Shown: positions 5,757 to 12,716, counted from the stretch's first letter. The stretch: DNA of 17,794 nt from Actinomycetota bacterium (GCA_012719015.1 JAAYBE010000079.1:1-17794); one strand, 5' to 3'. Notes: generated from the letters alone by a model not told the origin. Made by a program: numbers and translations.

Positions 5757-7748
5757 GTGAGCACCACCGTCCATCCGAGACAGAATGAGACCGCCGACGC
5801 GCCGCAGACGGACCGGCCGGTGGTGGTGTGTCTGGCCGGCAATCCCAACGTCGGCAAGTCCTCGCTCTTCAACGCCCTCACCGGCGAGTCGCGCGAGACC
5901 GCCCACTGCGCCGGCGTCACCGTGGAGGCCTGCTCCGCCTGCACGCGCTGGCGCGAGCGCCCGCTCGAGATCGTGGACCTGCCCGGGAGCTACGCGCTCG
6001 ACGGCCTCAGCGGCGACCAGCTGGAGGCGCGGCGGGCGCTGCTCGAGCGTCGTCCGGACGTGGTGGTCGCGGTGGTCGACGCGACCAACCTGGCCCGCAG
6101 TCTCTACCTGCCGCTCCAGCTGCTCGACCTCGGCTACCGGGTGATCGTCGCGCTCAATCTCTCGGACGAGGCCCGCCGCCGCGGGCGCATGCCCGACGTC
6201 GAAGCGCTCTCGCGCGACCTCGGCGTCCCGGTGGTGGCCACGGTCGCGCCGCGCGGAGTGGGTGTCGCGGAGCTGGAGGACGCCATCCTCCAGGTGGCCG
6301 CCGGCGGCGGGCTCGGCGAGACCCTGGGCACGCCGTTGCCGCCCGCGGTGGAGCAGCGCGTCGAGGAGGTGGCCCTGCGCATCGCCGCCCGGTCCGACGC
6401 AGGCCTGCTCCCGCCGGGCGACCTGAACCCGCGTGCGGCCGCGCTCGCGGTCCTGGAGGGCGACGCCGATGTGACGCGCGCGGTCGGCCTCTCCGACGAC
6501 GGCTTCCTGACCCACGCCGACGAGGCGCTGGCGCTCGAGATCTCCCGGGCGCGGCACACCGAGACCAAGGCTCTCGCCGCCGCCGCGAAGATGAACGGCT
6601 CGCCGGCCGACCGCTGGTGGCATCTCACCACGGCGCCGCGGACGGGCATCCCCATCATGATCGCCGTGATCGCCGGCATCTTCGCCACGCTCTTCATCGT
6701 GGGCGACCTGTTGTCGCAGGTGCTCGAGGCGGCGTGGGCCGCGTGGATCTCACCGCTGGTGACGAGTGCGGTCACCGGCATCTTCGGCGAGGGCCCCCTG
6801 GGGAAGATCGTCCTCTGGGGCGTCGACGGCGGTATCATCGCGACCCTCGCCGTGGGCATCCCGTACATCCTCACGTTCTACTTCATCCTCGCGTTCGTGG
6901 AGGACACCGGCTACATGAACGCCGCCGCCTTCCTCAGCGACCGGATCATGCACCGCTTCGGGCTGCATGGGCGCGCCGTCATCCCGCTCATCGCCGCGGG
7001 CGGCTGCAACGTGCCGGCGATCATCGCCACGCGCTCGCTGGGCAACACGCGTGAGCGCACCATCGCCGCCGTCCTGGCCACGCTGGTCCCCTGCAGCGCG
7101 CGCACCGCGGTGATCATCGGCGCCGTCGCCGGGGTCGCCGGCTGGCAGTACGCGATCCTGACCTATGCGGTGCTCACCGTCGTCATCATCCTTGCGGGGC
7201 TGGGCCTCAACCGCTTCATCCCGGGCGACAAGGGCATCCTGATCATGGAGATGTTCCCGTTCCGGCGTCCGGTCCTCCGCCAGGTGGCGCGCAAGACCTG
7301 GATGCGGTTCCGCGAGTTCGTGTGGGACGCCGCCCCCATCATCGTGCTCGGCAGCATGGCTCTCGGGGTGCTGTACGAGATGGGCTGGATCTGGCGGCTC
7401 GGGGTCGTGCTCGGGCCCATCGTCGAAGGCTGGCTGATGCTGCCCATGGTCGCCGGGCTCACCCTCGTGTTCGCCGTGCTGCGCAAGGAACTCGCCCTGC
7501 AGCTGCTGCTCGTCTTCGCGGCGATGGAGGCCGGCGGGGCGGTGATGAACATCGCCTCGTTCATGACGACCTCGCAGATCGTGACCTACGCGATCGTCAA
7601 CGCGATCTACATCCCCTGCGTCGCCACGATCGCGGTGCTGGGTCGCGAGGTGGGCTGGCGGCGTACGGCCTACATCAGCGCCGGGACGATCGTGCTGGCG
7701 CTGATCGTCGGCGGCATCATCGCGCGCGTGCTGCTGCCGTTCTCCTGA
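5757..7748 (+). CDS. feoB: Ferrous iron transporter FeoB
   Basis: The 663-residue product is a full FeoB. The N-terminal G domain has G1 GNPNVGKS (28-35), G3 DLPG (74-77), G4 NLSD (134-137) and a G5-like VAPRGVG. A helical spacer of about 200-280 leads to a polytopic membrane part from about residue 295. It contains LAFVEDTGYMNAAAFLSDR, the conserved GGCNVPAI with C417, and LVPCSART. FeoB imports Fe2+ across the inner membrane with nucleotide hydrolysis by its cytosolic G domain. The GTG start has no clear Shine-Dalgarno and lies 7 nt after the regulator stop, suggesting translational coupling. The roughly 25 residues before the G domain are polar and not conserved, so the exact start is uncertain. 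No separate feoA or feoC is present. Confidence 0.95.
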   Translation: MSTTVHPRQNETADAPQTDRPVVVCLAGNPNVGKSSLFNALTGESRETAHCAGVTVEACSACTRWRERPLEIVDLPGSYALDGLSGDQLEARRALLERRPDVVVAVVDATNLARSLYLPLQLLDLGYRVIVALNLSDEARRRGRMPDVEALSRDLGVPVVATVAPRGVGVAELEDAILQVAAGGGLGETLGTPLPPAVEQRVEEVALRIAARSDAGLLPPGDLNPRAAALAVLEGDADVTRAVGLSDDGFLTHADEALALEISRARHTETKALAAAAKMNGSPADRWWHLTTAPRTGIPIMIAVIAGIFATLFIVGDLLSQVLEAAWAAWISPLVTSAVTGIFGEGPLGKIVLWGVDGGIIATLAVGIPYILTFYFILAFVEDTGYMNAAAFLSDRIMHRFGLHGRAVIPLIAAGGCNVPAIIATRSLGNTRERTIAAVLATLVPCSARTAVIIGAVAGVAGWQYAILTYAVLTVVIILAGLGLNRFIPGDKGILIMEMFPFRRPVLRQVARKTWMRFREFVWDAAPIIVLGSMALGVLYEMGWIWRLGVVLGPIVEGWLMLPMVAGLTLVFAVLRKELALQLLLVFAAMEAGGAVMNIASFMTTSQIVTYAIVNAIYIPCVATIAVLGREVGWRRTAYISAGTIVLALIVGGIIARVLLPFS

Positions 7749-7768
7749 GGGATCTGCGCCGCGCTCGC

Positions 7769-7787
7769 CGCCGGCCGACGGCCGGCG
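7769..7787. terminator. Hairpin between convergent feoB and hydrolase genes
   Basis: CGCCGGCC (7769-7776) and GGCCGGCG (7780-7787) form a perfect 8-bp stem with the triloop GAC. It is 20 bp after the feoB stop and 19 bp beyond the end of the minus-strand hydrolase gene, so it is placed to end both transcripts. No T-run is present. Confidence 0.5.
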
Positions 7788-7806
7788 CGGCGGCGGGAAG
7801 CCCCGG

Positions 7807-8568
7807 TCAACCGCCGTGCCTGAGAACCCAGTCGACGGTCGCCCGTGCGACCCGCGGCGATCGTCCCGGGCCATGGTGCCCGCCCGCGTCCAGCCGTATG
7901 AACTCCGTCGGCGGCGCCAGGACGGCGGCCAATCGCTCGCTGTGGGCGATGGGCACGTCGTCGTCGTCGCGCGCGTGCGCCAGCAGCACGCGCGGCAGCC
8001 CGCGGGCGGCGGCGACGAGGTCGAGCCGCTCGAGGAACGGGCGCAGGGCGAGGCCGTCGAAGCGGCCGCCGTACGCGCGACCCCCGGGGTCGGGAGGGGA
8101 GGCGTCCGGCGCGCGCTCATACCGGTCGAGACCTGCGAGCAGCGACGCTCCATCGGCGGGGCAGAGCAGGACGAGCGAGCGGAAGAGCCCGGGGTGCGCG
8201 TGGGCGGCGAGCAGGAGGAAACAGCCGCCCATGCTGGCCCCGCGGGCGGCGAGCCACGGCGCACCGGACGCGGAGAGCAGGCGGCGGCCCGCGGCCACGG
8301 CGTCCCGCCAGCCGTCTGGGCCCATCACGCCCTCGCTCCCGCCGTGGCCGCGGAAGTCGAAGGTGAGCGCGGCCAGTCCGGCAGCCGCCGCCTGCTCGCC
8401 CATCAGCCGGTGGTTCTCCTTGCGGCTGCCGGCTCCGTGGCAGACGAGGAGGGCGCCGACCGGCGGACCGGCGGGCAGGAAGAGCCGGCCCGCGAGGGAG
8501 AGTCCGTCCGACTCGATCCGAAGGGCCTTCGGGGGCGGCGGTCCTGGTGACGGAGACGCATCCATCAC
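7807..8568 (-). CDS. Alpha/beta-hydrolase (serine hydrolase, dienelactone-hydrolase-like)
   Basis: The 253-residue product has the core of the alpha/beta-hydrolase fold: the oxyanion-side HGAG near residue 44, DFRGHGGSEG (71-80), the nucleophile elbow GASMGG with S112, an acid in the DDDDVP loop (201-206), and histidines H231/H232 in GGHHGPG. No signal peptide is visible, so it is probably cytosolic. Substrate cannot be predicted; related proteins are esterases, acyl-peptidase-like or dienelactone-hydrolase-like. The start is GTG at 8568 or the next-codon ATG at 8565. There is no Shine-Dalgarno, but TACACT lies just upstream, so translation may begin at or very near the mRNA 5' end. The gene is divergent from the small thioredoxin-fold gene. 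Confidence 0.88.
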   Translation of the reverse strand: MMDASPSPGPPPPKALRIESDGLSLAGRLFLPAGPPVGALLVCHGAGSRKENHRLMGEQAAAAGLAALTFDFRGHGGSEGVMGPDGWRDAVAAGRRLLSASGAPWLAARGASMGGCFLLLAAHAHPGLFRSLVLLCPADGASLLAGLDRYERAPDASPPDPGGRAYGGRFDGLALRPFLERLDLVAAARGLPRVLLAHARDDDDVPIAHSERLAAVLAPPTEFIRLDAGGHHGPGRSPRVARATVDWVLRHGG

Positions 8569-8573
8569 GGGTG

Positions 8574-8579
8574 AGTGTA
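8574..8579 (-). promoter_or_regulatory. -10 box (TACACT) of the hydrolase gene, probable leaderless start
   Basis: On the minus strand TACACT (8579 to 8574) is followed after 5 nt by the GTG and after 8 nt by the ATG of the hydrolase. That is the distance at which transcription itself would begin. No ribosome binding site lies between them. The -35 is weak. Confidence 0.45.
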
Positions 8580-8603
8580 GCTGACGCCCGGCACGTGACG
8601 CAG

Positions 8604-8626
8604 CGTCGCGGAGAGTCCTCGCGACG
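8604..8626. promoter_or_regulatory. 23-bp dyad in the divergent hydrolase / thioredoxin-like spacer
   Basis: CGTCGCG (8604-8610) and CGCGACG (8620-8626) are perfect inverted repeats, and the central GAGTC (8613-8617) adds two more symmetric pairs about the same axis. The dyad lies 35-58 bp from the hydrolase start and 80-103 bp from the other start, so it could be an operator serving the divergent pair. It lacks the features of a terminator at this site. Confidence 0.35.
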
Positions 8627-8694
8627 ACCTGCGGGCGCGCCCGACCGACGGGCGCTCTTGACGGAGGTCATGGCGACGCCCCTCCGGCGTCTCG

Positions 8695-8700
8695 TAGGCT
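8695..8700 (+). promoter_or_regulatory. -10-like box (TAGGCT) before the small thioredoxin-fold gene
   Basis: TAGGCT (8695-8700) fits TANNNT and ends 6 nt before the ATG at 8707. No Shine-Dalgarno is present between them, as expected for a leaderless mRNA. TTGACG at 8658-8663 is too far upstream (31 bp) to be its -35. Confidence 0.35.
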
Positions 8701-8706
8701 GACGGC

Positions 8707-8967
8707 ATGAAGATCGAGTTGCTCGGCATCCCGGACGGGCGCACCGCCGCCCTCGAGCGCGTCGTCCTGGAGGCGCTGACGCGGCTGGGCCGCACAGGTG
8801 AGGCCGAGCTCAGCCGTGTGGAAGACATGACCGCCATGATCGCGCGCGGCGTGCGTCAGCCGCCCGCGTTGCGCGTCGACGGCGTGGTCGTCTGTCGGCG
8901 GCGCGTGCCGACCGTGGACGAGGTCGTCGCCTGGCTCGGCGGCGGGGAGGGCGCAGGTACGGAGTGA
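8707..8967 (+). CDS. Small thioredoxin-fold protein (MTH895/TM0996-like) without CxxC
   Basis: The 86-residue product matches the small MTH895/TM0996 thioredoxin-like family along its whole length. It starts MKIELLG, continues with ALERVVLEALTRLG, and has the cis-proline region RQPPALRVDGVVV (50-62) followed by RVPTVDEVVAWLGGG. In that family residues 7-16 read like G-T-G-C-P-x-C-K-K-L. Here they are G-I-P-D-G-R-T-A-A-L, so the two redox cysteines are D10 and T13. The only cysteine is C63, after the beta-strand that follows the cis-proline. It cannot do ordinary dithiol-disulfide exchange and may be a binding or scaffold protein. It stands alone on the plus strand, convergent with the methyltransferase gene. 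Confidence 0.8.
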   Translation: MKIELLGIPDGRTAALERVVLEALTRLGRTGEAELSRVEDMTAMIARGVRQPPALRVDGVVVCRRRVPTVDEVVAWLGGGEGAGTE

Positions 8968-9015
8968 CCGGGCGGGGAGGCGCACGGACGCCGTTCCCGT
9001 CGACTCCGATCCGCC

Positions 9016-9036
9016 GTCCGCGGCGGCCGCGCGGAC
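9016..9036. terminator. Hairpin between convergent thioredoxin-like and methyltransferase genes
   Basis: GTCCGCG (9016-9022) and CGCGGAC (9030-9036) form a perfect 7-bp stem with a 7-nt loop in the 110-bp gap between the two converging genes. There is no T-run; the role is inferred from position. Confidence 0.45.
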
Positions 9037-9077
9037 GATGCGACGTCCCCCAGGTGCGCCGGGCTGAAGTCCGGCCG

Positions 9078-10157
9078 TCAGGGCGCCCGGCCGGTCCGCC
9101 TCCGCGCCAGGTCGAGGTACTCCCCGGCGAGATCGATCCCGACGGACCGCCGCCCGAGCCCGGAGGCCACCAACATGGCGGTGCCCGTGCCGCAGAACGG
9201 ATCGAGCACCACGCCGCCGGGCGGACAGGTGGCGAGGATCGGGATGCGGCAGAGGTCGGGCGGGAACGGGGCGAAGTGTGCTTCCCGACCCTGCGTGTCC
9301 TCCGGCAGGATGTCCCAGACGTCGCCGAGCTTGGGGCCGTCCGGGTGGTAGCGGAGGAAGTAGAAGCCGCGTTCCTGGAGCTCGCGGGCGCGGCCCGACA
9401 CGACGCCCACGTCGGAATGCGTGGCGCGCTGGCGACCGCGGATCACCATGCGGAAGTCGGCGAGACGCCCGGCGGCGACCTGGTCGAGTGTCTCCTCCAG
9501 CGCGGTGAGGGCGGCCGCCTTCTCGAGCTCGTCCAGCGACGTCGAGAGCTCGATCTGACGGCGGTAGCGCACGCCGCGCACGCCGGTGGCGGAGACGACC
9601 GCACCGTCCTCGACGCGCGCCGAGCGTGGCGGTCGCCTGATCGCGTCGGCGTCGTAGTGGTATCCCTTCGCCCGGAGGACGAAGTGGAAGAGCAGCTCGT
9701 GGACGTTGCGCAGGCGGTCCCGACTCGTGTCCGGCCCGCCCTTCACCTTGTGCCACACGACGCTGTTGCGCAGCGTCCATCTCTGGGCGTCCGTGAGATG
9801 GAAGGCGACCCGCCACGGCACGCCGAGCTGGCGCTTGCCGCGGTAGGTGTCGCCCAGATTGAGCCAGAGAGAGCCCGACGGCTTGAGCACCCGGAGCAGC
9901 TCCGCGGTGACGGCGCCGAGGGCGGCCACATAGGCGCGCCAGTCGGGTTCGGCGCCGAGGCCGCCGCCGGCGTAACGCCGGTGGCCGAAGTAGGGCGGGC
10001 TCGTGACGACGCAGTCGACCGATGTCGCCGGGAAAAGCCGGAGCGTCTCGACGGCGTCGCCCTGCACGAAGAACGGGACGGGGGCGTCTTCGCTGCCGCG
10101 GGCGCCCAGATACGCGGCGAGCGCCTCCGCGATCCCGTCGCCTGTGCGACCGGTCAA
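9078..10157 (-). CDS. Site-specific DNA methyltransferase, beta class (N4-cytosine or N6-adenine)
   Basis: The 359-residue product has the permuted beta-class order: catalytic motif IV TSPPY (52-56) near the N-terminus and SAM-binding motif I DPFCGTGT (319-326) near the C-terminus, followed by GIDLAGEYL. TSPPY is more usual in N4-cytosine than N6-adenine enzymes, but this is not decisive. Residues of about 130-300 include NVHELLFHFV and YHYDADAIRRP, typical of this enzyme group, and presumably carry the target-recognition region. The chosen start is the TTG at 10157, which overlaps the stop of the upstream glycosyltransferase gene (TTGA). The open frame further upstream overlaps that gene and is arginine-rich nonsense. 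No restriction endonuclease gene is visible nearby, so it may be a solitary methyltransferase. Confidence 0.88.
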   Translation of the reverse strand: MTGRTGDGIAEALAAYLGARGSEDAPVPFFVQGDAVETLRLFPATSVDCVVTSPPYFGHRRYAGGGLGAEPDWRAYVAALGAVTAELLRVLKPSGSLWLNLGDTYRGKRQLGVPWRVAFHLTDAQRWTLRNSVVWHKVKGGPDTSRDRLRNVHELLFHFVLRAKGYHYDADAIRRPPRSARVEDGAVVSATGVRGVRYRRQIELSTSLDELEKAAALTALEETLDQVAAGRLADFRMVIRGRQRATHSDVGVVSGRARELQERGFYFLRYHPDGPKLGDVWDILPEDTQGREAHFAPFPPDLCRIPILATCPPGGVVLDPFCGTGTAMLVASGLGRRSVGIDLAGEYLDLARRRTGRAP

Positions 10158-11185
10158 CGCGCCAGGAAGCGCCGGTAGATCGCCTCGTAGTCGGCGACCA
10201 TGCGCTCGACGGTGAACCGCTCCTCGACGGTGCGGCGGCAGACGGCCGGGTCGATCTGCCAGACCCGGCCCACCGCCGCCACGAAGGCGTCGAGGTCGTC
10301 CGGCTCGACCACGAAGCCCGTCGCGCCGTCGTCCACCACCTCGGGGACCGAGCCGTGTCGCATGGCCACGACGGGGGTTCCGCACGCCATGGCCTCGATC
10401 ATCACCAGGCCGAACGGCTCCGGCCAGGTGATGGGGAAGAGGAACGCGCCCGCGTGCGCGAACAACTCCCGCTTGCGCGCGTCGCTGACCTCGCCCTCAT
10501 AGACGATCTGCTCGCCGTCGATGTGGGGCTCGACGTGCTCCTCGAAGTAATCGCGGTACGGCTCCTGCAGCACGCCCGCCATGATGAGCCTGCGGTCCAA
10601 CCGTTTGGCGGTCTCGATGCTGTGGTGGAAGCCTTTGGCCTCGCAGACGCGGCCGAACGCCAGCAGGTAGTCGTCCTTCCCGGTCGTGTACGGCCACTGC
10701 TCCACGGCGATGGCGTTGTAGGCGATGCCCGCCCAGCGCATGCCCGGCGGCGCCATGGACCGCTGGTACTCGCTGATGCAGATGTAGCCCACCGCGTCGG
10801 CGAACTGGGCGTAGAAACCGGCGGCGACCTGGTCGAAGGCGCAGTGCACGGTGTGGACCATGGGCGTCGCCAGGTAGCGACTGAAAGCGATGCCCAGGAA
10901 CCCCGAATGATCGTGGACGAGATCGAACGCATCCCGTTCGATGTCGGCGAACGCGAACGAGACGTGACGTGAGTCGAACGCGGTCACGCCGATCTGGTCG
11001 GGCATCTGCCGAGGGAAGAGGGAGCGGAGCTCGGCCGCCGTGTGCGAGTCGCCGGTGGCGTAGAGACACACCTCGTGGCCGAGCGCCGTGAGGCCGTCGC
11101 AGAGCTGCTGGACGACCCACTCCGTGCCGCCGTAACCCTCGGGCGGAACGGTGATCCATGGGGGTGCGAGCTGGGCGATCCGCAT
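10154..11185 (-). CDS. GT4-family glycosyltransferase (GT-B fold)
   Basis: The 343-residue product starts MRIAQLAPPW with the glycine-rich acceptor loop GYGGTEWVVQQL (17-28). It has the N-terminal Rossmann strand FDLVHDHSG (87-95), the inter-domain LLAFGRVCEAKGF (174-186), and the donor-site E-x7-E motif from E256 to E264 in EPFGLVMIEAMACGTPVV. This is the standard layout of retaining GT4 enzymes using nucleotide sugars. Acceptor and sugar cannot be read from sequence; similar short cytosolic GT4 proteins act in glycan, glycolipid or small-molecule glycosylation. The ATG at 11185 lies 6 nt after a TAGAAT box with no Shine-Dalgarno. Its last codon overlaps the methyltransferase start, so the two are probably one transcript. 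Confidence 0.93.
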   Translation of the reverse strand: MRIAQLAPPWITVPPEGYGGTEWVVQQLCDGLTALGHEVCLYATGDSHTAAELRSLFPRQMPDQIGVTAFDSRHVSFAFADIERDAFDLVHDHSGFLGIAFSRYLATPMVHTVHCAFDQVAAGFYAQFADAVGYICISEYQRSMAPPGMRWAGIAYNAIAVEQWPYTTGKDDYLLAFGRVCEAKGFHHSIETAKRLDRRLIMAGVLQEPYRDYFEEHVEPHIDGEQIVYEGEVSDARKRELFAHAGAFLFPITWPEPFGLVMIEAMACGTPVVAMRHGSVPEVVDDGATGFVVEPDDLDAFVAAVGRVWQIDPAVCRRTVEERFTVERMVADYEAIYRRFLAR

Positions 11186-11191
11186 GCATGC

Positions 11192-11197
11192 ATTCTA
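11192..11197 (-). promoter_or_regulatory. -10 box (TAGAAT) of the glycosyltransferase-methyltransferase operon
   Basis: On the minus strand GGGACA (11222-11217), a 19-bp spacer and TAGAAT (11197-11192) resemble a housekeeping promoter. The start ATG follows 6 nt after the -10 box, so the mRNA would be leaderless or nearly so. Confidence 0.55.
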
Positions 11198-11262
11198 CAG
11201 GACCCGTCGGGATCGGTGTCCCTGCCCGGTGCGGCGGGCTCCACTCAGGCCCGCCGACGCGA

Positions 11263-11268
11263 TAGAGT
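11263..11268 (+). promoter_or_regulatory. -10 box (TAGAGT) of larC, probable leaderless start
   Basis: TAGAGT (11263-11268) is preceded, 17 bp upstream, by TCCACT (11240-11245, three of six matches to TTGACA). It is followed after 7 nt by the ATG at 11276, or after 4 nt by an in-frame GTG. No Shine-Dalgarno is present. It faces away from the glycosyltransferase promoter in a 90-bp divergent spacer. Confidence 0.45.
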
Positions 11269-11275
11269 GACGGTG

Positions 11276-12553
11276 ATGATCCTCTACCTCGACTGCTCGA
11301 GCGGCATCAGCGGCGACATGCTCGTCGGCGCGCTGCTGGCGCTCGCGGGCACGCGCGTGGAGGATCCCGGCCCCCTCGACGATCTGCTGCGCCCCGCGCT
11401 GGCGGCCGCCGGCATCGATCCGCGCCTGGCGCAGATAGAGGAGGTGCGCCGCGGCGGGCTCGCGGCGCTGGCGTTCAAGGTCGCCGACCAGCCCGGCTTC
11501 GCGGGGTTCGACGAGCTCATCATGTCGCTGTACGCGTCGGACCTCGACCAGCCGGTGGCGGACGCCTGCGCCTCCATCGCCGAGCGCATGGCCGCGGCCG
11601 AGGCCGAGGTATACGGCCGCGGCGAGGAGCAGGCGCACCTCCACGGGCTCAGCGACGTCGACACGGCGGTCGACCTGGTGTGCGCGGCGACGCTGCTCGA
11701 GAAGCTCGCTCCCGAGCGCATCGTCGCCTCGCCGCCGGCCCTGGGCGACGGGGAGGTCGAGACGGCGCACGGCGTCCTGGGCGTCCCGACGCCGGCGGTA
11801 CTCTCGCTGCTCGCCGGCCTGCCGACGGCCGGGGGCGCTCCCGCCGTGCCGGCGGGCGCCACGCCGGCCGAGCCGGTCGGCGAGCTCACCACCCCGACCG
11901 GGGCTGCCCTGCTCGCCCATTACGCCGGCGAGTTCGGTGGCCTGCCGGCCGGCCGCATCGAGCGCGTCGGACACGGCGCCGGCCGCCATGAGACGCCGGG
12001 CCGGCCCGCCGTGCTGCGCGCGGTCCTCGTGGATCCGGCGGAGCCCTCCGAAGGAACCTCGTCCGACGCGGCCGTGGACGCCGGAGCCGTCGTGACCTCG
12101 GCGCCCGCCGGATTCGTCGTCCTCGAGGCGAACATCGACGACATGACGCCGGAGTTGCTGGCGCACGCCGCCGACCTGCTGCGCGAGGACGGCGCGCTCG
12201 ACGTGTGGATGACCGGCGCGCTCATGAAGAAGGCGCGCCCCGGCGTGGTGCTTCACGTGCTCGCCGCGGCGACCGACCGCGAGCGCCTCGCGCAGACGGT
12301 CTTCGCCGAGACGAGCACCTTCGGCCTCCGTGTCGTCCCCTGCGGGCGCGTCTACGCGGAGGAGCGCCGCGAGAGCGTCCGGATCGGCAAGCTCACCGTG
12401 GGCGTCCGGCTGAGCTACGTCGGCGGACGCCTCACCGGCGTCTCGCCGGAGTACGAGGACGTGCGCCGGGTGGCGGCAGCGGTCGGACGCCCGGCCCGGG
12501 TCGTGTACGAGGCCGCCCAATCGGCCGCCCGCAGCCGTTTCAGCGGCTCCTGA
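11276..12553 (+). CDS. larC: Nickel-pincer cofactor nickel insertase LarC
   Basis: The 425-residue product is LarC (former DUF111). It starts MILYLDCSSGISGDMLVGALL and has LHGLSDVDTAVDLV (family HxHE.GAxDxxxD region), AHGVLGVPTPAVLSLL, ELTTPTGAALL and GHGAGRHE. The C-terminal domain carries EANIDDMTPELL (around 284-295), MKKARPG, ETSTFGLRV and SPEYEDVRR. In Lactobacillus plantarum LarC inserts nickel into the pyridinium bisthiocarboxylate mononucleotide in a CTP-dependent reaction, giving the pincer cofactor of lactate racemase LarA. There larC is split and joined by frameshifting; here both domains are in one frame, joined by an Ala/Ser/Gly-rich linker (about 258-280). No larA, larB or larE is in the window. 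It is divergent from the glycosyltransferase gene. Confidence 0.94.
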   Translation: MILYLDCSSGISGDMLVGALLALAGTRVEDPGPLDDLLRPALAAAGIDPRLAQIEEVRRGGLAALAFKVADQPGFAGFDELIMSLYASDLDQPVADACASIAERMAAAEAEVYGRGEEQAHLHGLSDVDTAVDLVCAATLLEKLAPERIVASPPALGDGEVETAHGVLGVPTPAVLSLLAGLPTAGGAPAVPAGATPAEPVGELTTPTGAALLAHYAGEFGGLPAGRIERVGHGAGRHETPGRPAVLRAVLVDPAEPSEGTSSDAAVDAGAVVTSAPAGFVVLEANIDDMTPELLAHAADLLREDGALDVWMTGALMKKARPGVVLHVLAAATDRERLAQTVFAETSTFGLRVVPCGRVYAEERRESVRIGKLTVGVRLSYVGGRLTGVSPEYEDVRRVAAAVGRPARVVYEAAQSAARSRFSGS

Positions 12554-12610
12554 ACGACACGGACGGTCGTACCGGCCGTCGTCCGTCTCCGGCCTCTCTC
12601 TCGCCGGCGA
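12554..12610 (+). terminator. Dyad-rich stretch after larC, possible weak terminator
   Basis: GACGG (12562-12566) can pair with CCGTC (12576-12580), or ACGGAC (12559-12564) with GTCCGT (12581-12586). Next comes a perfect palindrome, TCGCCGGCGA (12601-12610). The helices compete and none has a T-run, so a terminator role is uncertain. Apart from this and the promoter after it, I see nothing else in the 216-bp gap before fhs except the structured leader. Confidence 0.3.
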
Positions 12611-12627
12611 GGCCGATGTGTGCGAAA

Positions 12628-12657
12628 TTGACCGCTTTTGTGGAGCGCTAGTAGAAT
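12628..12657 (+). promoter_or_regulatory. Strong housekeeping-type promoter of the fhs cluster
   Basis: TTGACC (12628-12633), an 18-bp spacer and TAGAAT (12652-12657) form the best -35/-10 pair in the window, each five of six to consensus. It predicts a start near 12664 and a leader of about 106 nt. A small dyad, CGCT/AGCG (12633-12636 with 12644-12647), lies inside the spacer and could be a regulator site. Confidence 0.75.
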
Positions 12658-12666
12658 CCGACACAA

Positions 12667-12716
12667 GCGCCGGATGCGAACCGGCGCGCGGCGCCCGGCG
12701 TCGCCACACTCGACGC
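12667..12716 (+). promoter_or_regulatory. Structured fhs leader: two hairpins with 7-nt loops
   Basis: GCGCCGG/CCGGCGC (12667-12673 with 12681-12687) is a perfect 7-bp stem with a 7-nt loop, starting about 3 nt from the predicted 5' end. GCGTCG/CGACGC (12698-12703 with 12711-12716) is a 6-bp stem, again with a 7-nt loop. The remaining leader to the ribosome site is less paired. I compared it with the remembered ZTP and THF riboswitch consensus cores and saw neither. It may only stabilise the transcript. Confidence 0.4.

Noticed and set aside
10158..10385. N-terminal extension of the DNA methyltransferase
   Set aside because: It lies within the glycosyltransferase gene on the same strand in another frame and is almost all Arg/Gly; TTG 10157 gives a normal beta-class enzyme. 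The TTG itself remains a choice by position, not by a strong ribosome site.
11042..11275. Upstream extension of larC
   Set aside because: It overlaps the divergent glycosyltransferase gene and the promoter boxes; the conserved LarC N-terminus begins at the ATG at 11276.
11276..12553. Programmed frameshift in larC
   Set aside because: Both LarC domains are in a single uninterrupted frame, so none is needed.
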